Shown here: positions 1 through 11,700 of the stretch, in pieces
How the letters are laid out: each line of letters starts with the position of its first letter
Position numbering within the stretch: position 1 is the stretch's first letter
Source: Bemisia tabaci
Taxonomy: Eukaryota; Arthropoda; Insecta; Hemiptera; Aleyrodidae
Assembly: GCF_918797505.1 (NCBI RefSeq)
Contig: NC_092795.1
Coordinates: 18,959,131 to 19,023,130 of the forward strand
Direction: 5' to 3'
Length of the DNA: 64,000 nt
The notes under the pieces: generated by a model
The model's database searches: none
The model's input: the letters and a program-made list of their open reading frames with translations, nothing else
What the model was told of the DNA's origin: nothing
Made by a program: the position numbers and the translations under genes

Positions 1-301
1 TCAAAAATATTGCGGGGTTCTTGAAACCACTATCAAGAAAATATCTGATCAGTTGCCATTTACTCCCTTGGAAATTCTGCTATCACATCCGCAATTTCCA
101 GAATTGTTCGTACACTGCGTTACACTCTAAAGCGTCATTTAGTGTCTCCATTAACATTGCGCAACAATTCTATGTTTAATTAGTAGTGCGTAGCAAATTT
201 GTAAATATAGCTAAATTTCACCTCACAAAAAAGAATGATTTTTGGGCACATCTCAGATATGACGTATGTGCCCAGTTTCCTTGAATACGTGTTTATCTGT
301 A

Positions 302-554
302 TTGTCGTGTTGAGAACAAATTCCGTATGAGCCTTCAGACGTTGCCAAATTTACTTCGATAAAAACCGAATTTACTGGATAAATTATGAATATTTTTCAA
401 CAGAATTTTTAGATAATTTTGTTCGTAATTCCATCTAAAATATCAGAAAATTTTAAGGAAAAATATGCATACACTTCGTCAAAAAAACATGTTTTATTAA
501 GGGAAATTTTGAAACTTTCGAATTTTCATACGGCGTTTTTCCTTAGCACGGCAG
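302..554. mobile_element. MITE, family 1 (CTGCCGTG termini), decayed copy
   Basis: About 250 bp with inverted ends. The right end carries the family terminus that reads CTGCCGTGCTAAGG on the opposite strand, followed by the shared CGCCGTATG block. The left end is a diverged form of the same sequence. Better copies lie at 14833-15085, 43771-44251 and 46739-46963. There is no coding capacity; the 69-codon frame at 419-628 is internal to the element. It lies upstream of the first visible SmydA exon. The family assignment rests on shared termini only. Confidence 0.6.
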
Positions 555-1203
555 TGTATAGGAGCCAACAAATAAGCTCTTTTTTACGTAATTTAGTCCT
601 CACGTTCCACGTCCTATCTGACGAATGAATCGAAGGGAAATGATGCTCTCGATTACAGAGGACAACAAGCAGTAAGCTCCAACGCATTCGCGTCGGAAAG
701 CGGCTCTGGCGACGGTAGTTGTTAAACGTTTACGGTTTCCTTGGTAACCTTTGTTTGCTATCAGCTGATATCGAGTAATATGCCTAGGAAGCTCCAACCA
801 CTGCATTCTTCCAAAAAACCGCGAAAACTTTAAAATTCAAAATTTCAAATTTTGAACGTAAAGTACATTTTTTCCATCACGAGATTTAAGCACAAACAAG
901 TTTTGAATTATTGACTGTATCACCATGATTCCAAAAATACACTACACAACATAGCATTGGCTAACAATAAAACAATATGCAATAAAATAAAGTCATGACA
1001 AGGTACATAGTCGAAAATGGCGCCGATTCCCATCAACCAACGCGCGGTCTCTCCAATGTAACATGGTCCATTGATACTCCCCAGCTGGGACCGTCCGGAA
1101 TAGCAGCTCTAGTGCAAGCACCAGAGCCGCTAAAATCCTTGAAATTTTTACTTCGTTTGTCTGTCTTCAAAGAGATTTTTTTTTATACTTTTGTTCATTT
1201 CAG

Positions 1204-4200
1204 GTCAATGCGTTCGAAATAACAGTTGGAGACCACGGTATAAGGGGTCTTTATCCAGAGGCATTTTTATTAGCTCACGACTGCATCCCGAATACGTCTC
1301 ACTATAACAATGATCAGTTTCTGTTCGAAATGCGGACAACAGTTCCCGTGCGCTCTGGAGAGATCCTGAAGACTAGTTATGCTTATGTTTTGCAGGTGAG
1401 GTGCCCATATGGATAACCACAAATTGCAATTTAACATAATAATCCAAAAATCAGTAAAATTTCACGAGATATATCATTGATTAGCTAATTCAATATTCAG
1501 AGCCTTTGCGACCAACCAGGAGGCTCCCGCCCACTGCGCTGTGCCCTTAAGGGTTATTAGTAACCATTACAAATTTGATTTAGACCACTTTTAGCAAGTT
1601 TTAATAATATCCCTTCATGGAACAAAATTTAATGACTAATTGGGAAGTGCCTGGAACAAGAAAACTGACTGCACTGCCAGAACACAATTCCACAACTTGC
1701 GTATTAACCGTTAGAATTTCAAAATTTTATTATGTCAATAAGAAACACAAACGGGAACCCCAAATTGCGCACTTATTCTTTGCATCTAAAAACGCATGTC
1801 GAGGGCGGCGTAAGTCCGCAATCAGATATCTCGTTTGCGGTGTCTAAAAATCTCCGCCTGTATGTTATTTTTTTGAAAGGAGAACAAATTGACATATCAT
1901 TCCTTGAAGTTTTTACAGAGTGCAGACGTTGCATGTGTGAAGAATTTGCGATTTGACTATTGATTCACTTGTAAAAGTTCGCGAGAAACACGATAGTGCC
2001 ACTGATTTTCCCTGAAATCAACTCCCAAGCTCAAAAAAAGCTTTCAAAGTTGAGGGCGTATTGGAAGGGATATCTCACGCTATCCTGAGAGTCCACCTCT
2101 ACATCAAGACAAACTCTCCATGCAAAGATAGGGAGCAAATACATTGACAGGGCTGCCACTTTATTTTGGGGCTCTAAAACTGAAAACACGGCGACCCTGC
2201 TAATGTATTTGCTCCCTATCCTTGCATGGAGAGTTTGTCTTGATGTAGAGGTGGACTCTCAGGATAGCGTGCGGGATATCCCCTCCATTTTGGCCTCAAC
2301 TTTGAGAGCGTCTTTTGAGCTTGGGAGTTGATTTCAGAGGAAATCAGTGACACCATCGTGTTTCTTTTACATAAGGGGCAATAGTCAAAACGCAAATCCC
2401 TCACACATGCAACATCTCCATTTTCCTCGCACAGAGAAGAAAAATCACGGCAGTTTTACAGAATTGCCGTCGAGTAGTTTTCCGTTGAAAAAATAAAGTA
2501 TGACAGGAAGTCTGCGACGTCGCAAACCGAGTTATGTAATTGCCGACTTACACCGTCGATGTACTGTACCTCTATCCGCACTCTGCATTTCATTCGAAGT
2601 TTGTACATTACATTTACTTTGTTTTGGAGTACCTAATCACTGTTTTTGGAATTATTATACTTTGGTGCATTTTCAGGGTACAATGAGGAGACAAGACCAC
2701 TTGAGAGAGTCGAAATTTTTCCATTGCATTTGCAACCGATGCAAAGACCCACTGGAATGTGGATCAAACTTGAGTACCTTAATATGCCCCATATGCAGGA
2801 AGAGCACATTACTTTCCACGAATCCAACCAACCTTGAGGCAGATTGGAAGTGCTTCAACCAAAGCTGTGATGCTTACTCAAAATCGGGACAGAAAATGAA
2901 AATACTGATGGATAGGTACGTAGATGAGTCTATTTGCGTTCAACTTTTTCCTGTTCAGCAGGGCCGGATTTACCTACTTGCCGCCCCCTTCTCATTTGTT
3001 TTGGAACATCAATAAAAACCATCAAGTGAACGTGCTAGAGGGGGAGGGGTGCATAAGACGCGTTTACTTACTCGCGTTGAATACATTTTTTGCGAAAGCC
3101 CTGTCAACACTACTAGCAAAATTTCAAGGAACTTTGCTTCTCCATTTATAAGATATGAACCAAAAAATGATGAAAGAACAAACATAAATGTGGTAAAATA
3201 ATTTTAACTTCCGCCGCTGCGCCGGGCTGATCGCACTGTGTTTGGCGCAATGCGAGAAGTATTCCTACAGTCTTGTAGGCGCTATGCGTTTCACGCCCAC
3301 CGCTCCTGACCACACTGTGTTTGGCGCAATGGGTGAAGTATTCATGCAGTCTTGTAGGCGCTAATATGTGTTACATACCGACCGCCGCGCCGAGGGCTTG
3401 TCCTTTTCATCTCAAGTCCTCGTCATCATTCCTCTCTGCGCTAAGCTCCTGGCCAATTTGCGTTTTTAGTTCCTCTCTTAACTCGACTAATTAAAGATGC
3501 TGTCTCATCTATCACCGAAAAACGACAAAATTAGAAATTACTATATACTCTCAAAGAAGAGAAATTTTGTCCCCTTTTCTCATTGATAATTTTTTTTTTC
3601 AGAACCTGGTTTTTTTTATACCTACATTCAAAAAAATTGCAAAATTTGCCGCCATGGGCCACGGCCCATGTGGCCACCCCCTTAATCCGGCCCTGCTGTT
3701 CAGAATAATGATTGAGTCAAAATTAGCCAATCTGAATTACAAGCTTATTGTTAGTCTTCTTTCGTGTTTAATTTATTTACAAAAAGCTGAACAACATACT
3801 CGTAAGCCTTGATGCTCTTTATGCGTTTCCCCTTCATCATACATGATAAACTTTCAAAATGCAATGTCAAAAATTTGTTGTTTTTTTTTTTTTTCAGTAA
3901 AAAAAAATAAATAAAGTATTAGGGGACTTTAGGCAACATTTGACGTAATTAGGCTGAATCTGGTTGATACCGTCAAATCGATGACTTCGAAATTAAAATG
4001 AGGCGTGTAAATTTCGGAGCCTTCATTTTTTTGCAAACTAAACACTGTTAATTAAAATGAAAATGAAAATTCGAGGAGACATTTTTATTTTCAAATGTTT
4101 TTATAATAATTTAGGTTATATGAGGAAGTCGAATCAATCAATGGCTGTGATATACAAGGCTACGAGGAGTTTTTGAAGAAGTACGAACATTTTTTGAGCT

Positions 4201-5684
4201 CCAGCCATTATCTGATGATCGGAGCTAAATACTCACTCTGTCAACTTTACGGGAAGATTGAGGATTTTATGATACATGAGCTATCGACGGAGCAACTGCG
4301 CAGGAAGATATCACTTTGCGAAGAAGTATTGCAAGTAGCGGATATCGTTAGTCCAGGACTTTCGGTTCTTAGAGGTGCGTTCTCATTATTTACTGGTCTA
4401 ATTTTGTATAAGAGTTTCTTTATTTTATATCACCATCAAAGTTTTGAATGGGGGGGGGGGTGTGTAGTAAGCCATTAGCCGTATTTATGGTCGTTCTATA
4501 CACAGCTCCTTTGCCTAGGGAGATTTTATTCGGTTTCTATAAAATTAAGGGAGGTTGAAGAACAGCTTTAACGCAGCATCATGAAAAATTCTATTTTCGT
4601 GAGACTTGGAGGAAATTCAACAGCTTAATTTTGGAAATTGACTCTTACAAGGAATTACAATGGTTTTCTCTGCAAAAGAAATAAAATACAAAAGGAAATT
4701 CTGTGATTTTGACAAATATTTAGGTAAGGAGGGACTTATCTTAGACATTTCAGAAACTGCAATATATTACTTTTGTATTTTGTATTTTTAGTTTTCTCTT
4801 TTAATAAACAATATAAATAGGAAATTTTACAAATACATACATAAAGGTTGAATTTACTTCACAGTGTTTAAGAAAATCGAAGATTTTCAAGCGTTGCATT
4901 AATGATGCAAATGTGTAAACTTTAGCCACCGAATTCCTTTTTCTTCAAATTTTTCTTACTGTTTCAAAAATATTCACTGAGAGTCTCAAGCAAAAGTTCT
5001 GGTTAGTTTTTTGTTCAGAAATAATACAATACGTTAAACGATCAAAGATTTTGAGACGTTACAGCGGAAATGCGCATTTTCCGACTTCAGCCATCAATTA
5101 CATGGTTTTGATGCAACTATTTGTGATTAATAACCATGCGGGTTGCATACCAATAAAAAGAGGGCGCGCTAACTTCCCTTATCCCGCACTGCGCACACAA
5201 TCTCTTCACGTGTTTGAGCACCTTCCAATCGTTATTTGATAAACAGTTCCACAAATAGATCACTATTCCAATAGCAAGTTTCACATGTAATTTATTACCT
5301 CCTTTTGAGACTTTGATTCACAACCACAATCTCCTTGTGTTGACAAGATATACAAGTATATTCTCTCCATTTTTTGACTCTAAACTTTAACATCGAGGGA
5401 AACTCTCAAATTCAAAGTAATAAATGATTTTATAATTTTTAGGTACCGTGATGTACGAGCTGCACGCTCCGCTGATGGTGCTGGCGACCAGGGATTTCCA
5501 AAGTTCAAACATGTCTAAAGATGCGATAAGAAATCAGTTGAAAAAGGTCAAATCTCTACTTGTATCCTCTTGCAAATGTCTGCAAAATGAACCGTTGAGC
5601 ACACACGAAGGAAGCATTGGTCAAGCTGCAAAAGAGGCTCTGGAAGCCCTGAAAAGTTGGGAAAAATGTCTTGGCAGATTTTAA
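1204..5684 (+). CDS. SmydA/SMYD-type SET-domain protein, 3' four exons (5'-partial)
   Basis: Four exons join in phase: 1204-1395, 2677-2915, 4115-4374 and 5443-5684 (stop), giving about 310 residues. Acceptors are TTTCAG, TTTCAG, TTTAG and TTTTAG; donors are GTGAGG, GTACGT and GTGCGT. Exon 1 holds the end of the SET domain, with RGLYPEAFLLAHDCIPNTSH matching the family NHSCxPN block, then an SY motif. Exon 2 is the post-SET zinc region: CICNRC, then CPIC and a further Cys pair. Exons 3-4 are the helical C-terminal region typical of insect SmydA proteins (LYGKIEDF, LCEEVLQVADIVSPGLSVLRG, then YELHAPL). Family members are lysine methyltransferase-like proteins that bind S-adenosylmethionine. 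Here the canonical Asn-His-Ser of the SET core reads Ala-His-Asp, so activity cannot be assumed. The MYND zinc finger and SET N-terminal half should lie before base 1; no convincing exon was found in 1-1203. Introns 1 and 2 hold MITEs. Confidence 0.9.
1795..2562. mobile_element. MITE family A, copy interrupted by a hairpin element
   Basis: The ends are inverted repeats of each other: a GTAAGTCSGCAATCA block at the left and its complement with GACTTACACCGTCG at the right. Intact copies at 17481-17745 and 25431-25696 are about 265 bp. This copy is longer because a hairpin of about 495 bp (1924-2418) sits inside it. It lies in SmydA intron 1. No coding potential. Confidence 0.75.
1924..2418. mobile_element. 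Long hairpin (foldback MITE) nested in family A
   Basis: Two arms of about 200 bp are inverted copies of one another and enclose a loop of about 75 bp around 2145-2205. Outer ends read AGACGTTGCATGTGTGA at the left and its near-perfect complement at the right. The innermost arm segment (about 2087-2140 against 2205-2265) is nearly identical between arms. Both sides abut family A sequence, so it inserted into that older element. No transposase is present. Confidence 0.8.
2951..3703. mobile_element. Non-autonomous hAT-like element with 8-bp target duplication
   Basis: The element proper is 2959-3695 (737 bp). It starts CAGGGCCGGATT and ends AATCCGGCCCTG, a perfect 12-bp inverted terminus. It is flanked on both sides by CTGTTCAG (2951-2958 and 3696-3703), an exact 8-bp target site duplication. 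CAGGG-type termini with 8-bp duplications are characteristic of the hAT superfamily. It carries no transposase and contains two copies of the family B module (3240-3365). It sits in SmydA intron 2. Confidence 0.9.
3240..3365 (+). repeat. Family B module, tandem pair
   Basis: Two copies of a module of about 40 bp (GTTTGGCGCAATGCGNGAAG, then TATTC, a short variable stretch, and CAGTCTTGTAGGCGCTA) lie about 75 bp apart inside the hAT-like element. The same module, usually paired, recurs at 6903-7020 and 16675-16785, and as an inverted pair near 11540-11625 and 63110-63200. Confidence 0.75.
4375..5442 (+). other. SmydA last intron, no element recognised
   Basis: About 1.07 kb of AT-rich DNA between a GTGCGT donor and a TTTTTAG acceptor. 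It contains a G10 tract at 4450-4459 and otherwise nothing recognisable. Confidence 0.6.
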
Positions 5685-5871
5685 ACTTACGACGTACCTA
5701 GATCTTCGCGTTTTTACATGTTTTTTCTATTCAGACCCATGTAAACAATTGTTAAGAAAAGAAAAAGTTTTACAGCGCTTAACTTGTGTGTTTTATTTTA
5801 GGGACTGAAGTGATGAACTATCATTGAAAAAAGAAAAATGTCGTTGTGAACTATCTGAGACTCTTTACGAA

Positions 5872-5877
5872 AATAAA
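5872..5877 (+). promoter_or_regulatory. Candidate polyadenylation signal for the SmydA gene
   Basis: An AATAAA hexamer lies 188 bp after the SmydA stop codon, in the 413-bp gap to the convergent P450 stop. On the other strand an AATAAA (complement at 5792-5797) could serve the P450 gene; if so, the two 3' UTRs overlap tail to tail. Assignment by position only. Confidence 0.45.
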
Positions 5878-6096
5878 TAATCTGTCCTCGATCCATATCA
5901 GTGCATTTAAATTGAATTGAATCTTTTGCAAGAAATGAATACTTCCAAGCTTATGGGAAGGGGGGCAGACAAGTCCACTTAGACATTAATGCACTAAGTG
6001 TGCACGCCTCCGCCACGCGCTTTACCATCTTTTTTTCTCTGTCAAAATGAACAAAACTGCAGCTACCATCTAGCGAAGTGTTCTCAACTGTCACTT

Positions 6097-8644
6097 TTAA
6101 GCAGGAGATTCAATTGGCACTAGATCGACCAAAAACTGTCCACTATGTTGAGCAGTGAAACCTCGAGGATCAAAATCTGTAGCGTCCATCTGCTTCAAGT
6201 GTGATCGTGGTCTAATTTGGTATTTGTGCAGAAGTGATGCGATGAATAGAGCTGCTAATGATACGCCGATCTTGTAACCTGTTCCGTTCAACAACAAGGA
6301 AAAATGCATGAATAGGTGGGATGAATTATTTTTTCCGCTCGCAGGAGGAAAAATGTATCGAACACTACATTAATGGCTGTTAGGAAAAAAAGCACGTAGC
6401 ATATATATTTCAAGGGCATGCAATTATATTTTTCAGGAGAGATAAACAACTGCGAGAGGTTAAGAGAGTTGCAGCATAAAATATTTTGGTATATGCATCT
6501 TGGCGTCGTGGAAAAGGCATTAGAAAGAATTTTGCCACGATCATTATTCTACCATCCCCGTTTAATATTTTTTTTTTTTTTTTTTTTGGGGGGGGGGGGG
6601 TCTTATGGCTATTGAGGCTTTCCTTGAACCGCGTTAAGCTGTAGAAAAGAACCAAACCACATCAGCTATTGCCATTTAACTAGGCAATTTAATGTTTTAC
6701 ATGAAAACGGTTGTGCGGATTTTTGTAAACATTTTAGTAAATGTTCTGTACAGTACGAAGCAAATTCCTTACAATGTTCTGAAGAATCCGCAAAAACGTT
6801 CTCTTGTGAAAAATTAAATATCTCAGTTAAAGGCAATATGTAGCTGTTATGGCTCGGTTTCTTTCTGCGAAACGCGGTCCAAATCGTGCACCGTAGTGAA
6901 CGCGCAATGCGTGAAGTATTCACGCAGTCTTGTAGGCGCTAGTATGCGCCGAGCGCGCGCCGTGATATATGCGCAATGCGTGAAGTATTCCTACAGTCTT
7001 GTAGGCGCTAATATGCGTTCCGCGCCGCGCTGTGTTTGGCGCGATTAGTTTAGCTCGCGGAGTCAGCGTTTTTCAACTTAATACCAATTCCAGCAGTCTA
7101 ATGTATTTTTAAGAGGCTTGTATTCATATTGATGGTTTATAATGTAAAATACGGACCCTAGGTAAATGGAATGAGGATTAAAGGACTTTTACCTGGACAT
7201 TTTCGAGGTCCAGTGCCAAAGGAAACGTACATATCAAGACAGGCGAGGTGTCTATTTTCAGGACTAAAACGTTCCGGATAGAATCTATCAGGCTCTTTGA
7301 AATAGCGCGGGTCCCTGTGCATTGAATATGGCAGGATGAATACCCTGTCTCCTTTGCGGAGAACATACTTTGTGCCAGGAATTTGAAAGTCCTCTGAACA
7401 ACATCTCATCAAAGCCGGTAAAATCGGGTACAAACGTGACGTTTCTGTGTAAAAGAATAAAAGTATAAACCATGAGATAATATGTAACCAAAAGAATATG
7501 TTCGATTCAATATTAACCCTAGTCTGCCTGAGTGGGGTCAGATTGACCCCACGGGAGTTTCAACTCTTTGCCATTTTTCGTGGTATGCACGAAATTTTTT
7601 GTCCTTCGCAAATAGCTCTACAAAAACATCTAGGAACACGATTTTGAAGGGGAAAAAAAAAAAAAATGTGCACGAGAGATAAAAAAATTCACGAGTACCC
7701 CTAGAAAGCCTGAGCGGGGTCAAATATCCATATAACACATATTTTACCATTTAGCATCACAAAAGCTTACTTTGAATGTGTATTCATTTTTCTCTTTTTA
7801 ATTTTTTTCAGAAACTTATAAAACAAGTAAAATTTTTCAGATTTTTTTCGTTTTCAGTATTTAGTAGCCCTATGATTTTTTTTCTCATGCTGAGAACAAC
7901 ATGGCAACATGTGTATGATAAAATGGTTGCATACCCTGCGCCGTGTTTTTTAAAACTTAGATATGCTTTATGGTTAAGGCCTGTAAGGTTATAGTGCACT
8001 AATATTAACTAAAAACATGAAAAAAACATAGCTAACTAATTAATTTTCAGCTGGGGTCAAATTGACCCCGCTCAGGCTTTCTCGTTGGTTCAGAGGCTCA
8101 GGCAGACTAGGGTTAAATAAATGGTACTTATTACCAATTAGTGTGCAAATATATATAGATTGATTTTGATAACAAAGACTGCGTTGAAAGTTCAATTGCT
8201 CAAAAAAAAACAAGATTTGGATTAATTGAAGTTTTAGATCGATCTTTATCGACGATGTTAGTATAATAAAATTTAACTGCAATTATTCGGGTGCGATTAT
8301 CTGACACCACAACGGACCCCGCAAAAGTGTAATCCCATGTTTATTTTTACAAAACTATAATTTGAAATAAAAATGCAGACAAAATGATGGCGATAAACGC
8401 AGCCACAATAGTCGTATCAACCTTGATATATCGACTGCGCATGAATCAAAATGACACTACAGAATTATCTCTGAATCCCCCCCCCCCCCACCCTGCACCC
8501 CTCGCGAGCAACAATCATACCTTCATCGATTATCTCCAAAGCCATGACAATTAAACCACCCGTATTTAAAAAATGCACTAGTTATTCCCGATTGTTATAC
8601 TGCAGTTCTCCATGTTGATTTCTCCAGATTTTAACGCGCTTTTG

Positions 8645-8708
<64 letters not shown>

Positions 8709-11700
8709 AGTATGGTTATTTTGACTCCAGGTACCTTAAAACGCCTAGAACTGATGAAATTTCAACTTTCTCTCTTCTTTTTTTTATTGAACGATGACAA
8801 TACTTCCTTTACCCGCGAGGGGAGCGAGAAAGTAAAAAAATCTCGCATTCAATTTCAATCAGAACATGCATTGCACTCGCCGACTTTCAAGACGTTCAAG
8901 TTAGATCTATGCAGCAAACTTGATGGGCCATGCCAACAACCTACCTAAGAGGCAATATTCCGTGAGCTGAAGTTGGTGCACGACCTGAAATGTAATCTCT
9001 GACGTGTTGAGCTTCCGCATAACACCATTAACCTCGGCCCTGATCCGGTCCTGGTACTCGGGATGCAGCGATAATAAATGAGTTGCAAAAAGACAGAGCT
9101 GAGAGCTTGTATCTGTACCAGCTAGCAGCCATGTCAAGGTGTGACCCACCATTTCTTTGACACCAAGCCCTAAAAGATGAATCAAAATCAGTTTAGCTAT
9201 ACTTGTCAACTTAGGTCGAACGTTCACAATAATTCGTCGTTTCTCGGACGAAGAAAGGTAACTCCATTCCAAGGTTGCCAACTTGACACAAAAAATTATT
9301 TTTTTACAAGAAAGTACTTGTGAAATTTTTGTTCAAATTTTTTCTGATTTATGCATGAGATCGGAGGAAAAATCATTGAATTTTTCAGTCAAAATGTACG
9401 AGATTACCTTGGTAAGCATGCAATTTCCGACGAGATATCTGGCAACATTGGATTGCAGTTACGTTCGTTCGTGAGAGAAACGATGAATCGAGGGACTTGG
9501 GAAAAAGGAACATAAGTGAAGTTTTTGCCATTTCGAGGGGGAGGTGTTTAAGGTTTCAAAATTGCGAGGAGCCTTTACAGCTGAAAGAAAGCTCTATAAC
9601 TCACTTATCGATGCCTAAAAACTGGGATTCGGGGCTGAATTTTTAACAGAATTTATCTTAGCTGTCGTTTTCTTAGTTATAGTTGGAATTATTAAAATCT
9701 CAAATTTTTCAAAAGCTGTACTCATGCGCCTTGTCTCTAAGCCCCTTAATTCTAACATTCGAAATTCCACATTGAATGAAGTAGCTAGGTACGTTTTCAT
9801 TTTTTTTTATCAGTTTGAGGAAATAAACATGATAGCTAAGGTGCGTAAAAACAACTCAAAACTCAATGAATGAAAACAATGTTCATGAAATGATTGCATC
9901 CAAAATTGTAAAATTAATCGTAGTCTTGCTGAGATAATTGCACACACCACTGTACTTCATGCAAAAAAAACGACTTGCTTGGTACTTCTTAGGTTCACGG
10001 TTCTTATAAGTTCAGATTTGTGATGACCACCATTTACAATGGAGAAATAAGTCTCATTGGGATGGTCATCCTTCCTTCAGAGATAAACCCGATTCCATAT
10101 AAGGCGTAATTTTATAACTTTACGACTTATACTCTTACATGGAATCAAGTATTATCACTGGAGGAGCGGTTGTAAGATATAATTGACGAAATACCCTGAA
10201 ATTCACCCTTAAAGTGAAAATCCAAGTATTTGGACAATTATACCTGCTGAAAAGCAGCGGGAGAGCAGAATCAGAAAACTGATTAAAAATAAAAATTTAA
10301 AAATTCAAACATTCATGCTTTTTACGGTTTTTACGATCGGGATTATTTCAAGTTAAAAAAAAATACAAGAAGATTGGCGTTTTACAAATTATTTAATTAG
10401 AAAATTTTAAGAAAATTTTGAAAAAAGGTGCAATTAACGAATTTTGAAAAAATATTGAAATCGTCTAAAATGACAAAATATCAGAAAAAAAAGTCTTTCG
10501 ACGATTCACCAAAGATGTCCGGGGTTCCATGTTCCAATAATCGTAAGTGTCCAGAGTCCAGACAACAAGAGAGAGAGTTGTGGTCGAGCCGAGGCTCTCG
10601 ACCAGAGTCCCCGTTCTCGCTGAGCTGAGGCTCCTTGCAAGTCCGTACAGATCAAGTCGATAAGTTTATCAAAAAAAAGTTAATGAGCGCAATTTAGATA
10701 AAGAGTTAGGCTCCTTATCTAAATATCTCAGATTATCCGCAATAAGTCCGGTCCAAGTCACCGTAGATAGCTGGGGTTTTACTGTATATACCTACATTTT
10801 ACTTTAGACCTTTACTATCCATCCTCATCGATTACGAAGGAAAAAGAGAGTTTTGTTAATTTTATTCCTATGACTTGCCTCTATTTGGGTTGTCATTTTT
10901 ATGATGCACCCAGTTCTCTCATAAATTAAGATCTTGATCATTATTTTAAATGAACCGATTTTGATTGTAATAATCGCGTAAAATGGAACCTAAACTTTCC
11001 TTCAATATCAAATTAAAAGTGCATGATGCTTTAAGCACTCATGCCATCCTTAAACCTCAGAAGCGATTTCCTCGCGTAATCACAAACTTAATACGTTAAA
11101 GCAGTGGTGAAGGAGTTAACTCCTTCATCCTTCCCTGGTAAAAATTGGCAGCAGAATCTGTGTTCCAAAATACCATAGACCTACGGCCGGCTGTAAGGTT
11201 TCCAATAGCTTCTATAGCCGGCTACACAATTTCTTATAGCCTTTTATAGCCGATTAAGCAACTCACAGCCAGGCGATAAAGTGTATGCTCAACGTCACTA
11301 ATTACGGATGCTAGGACTTAGTGAGTTTTTGGACCACTGCTCTCTTTTTGGGCCGTAGTATCTTGATTTATTTTGCGAGGAAAGCTCCGTACTTTTGATG
11401 GATGCCTGCCATTCCTAATATATTAGAGCGCCTTCAGTTTCGTATGATACTGTGCAATACCTCTGGTGTGAAATAGTTGCTTCAAGCGCCGTGGCACGCT
11501 GCGGTGCGGCAGGCGGGCAGCCAGCGCGAAACGCGCATTGGCGCCTACAAACCTAACAGGGATACTTCACGCGTTGCGTAATGCGTGAAGTATCCCCGTT
11601 AGGTTTGTAGGCGCCAGTGCGTCGCCGCTCCGCTTTGTGTTAGGCTCTATTATTTAATCTGGCGGAGTCAACGTTATGCAACTCATGATTTTGGAATGTT

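Noticed and set aside
1..170. Upstream SmydA exon (MYND or early SET) at the window start
   Set aside because: Frames here show no MYND cysteines or SET motifs and no convincing donor in phase with 1204.
2500..3015. 171-codon plus-strand frame as a standalone gene
   Set aside because: It is the SmydA exon 2677-2915 read through both splice sites into flanking intron and repeat sequence.
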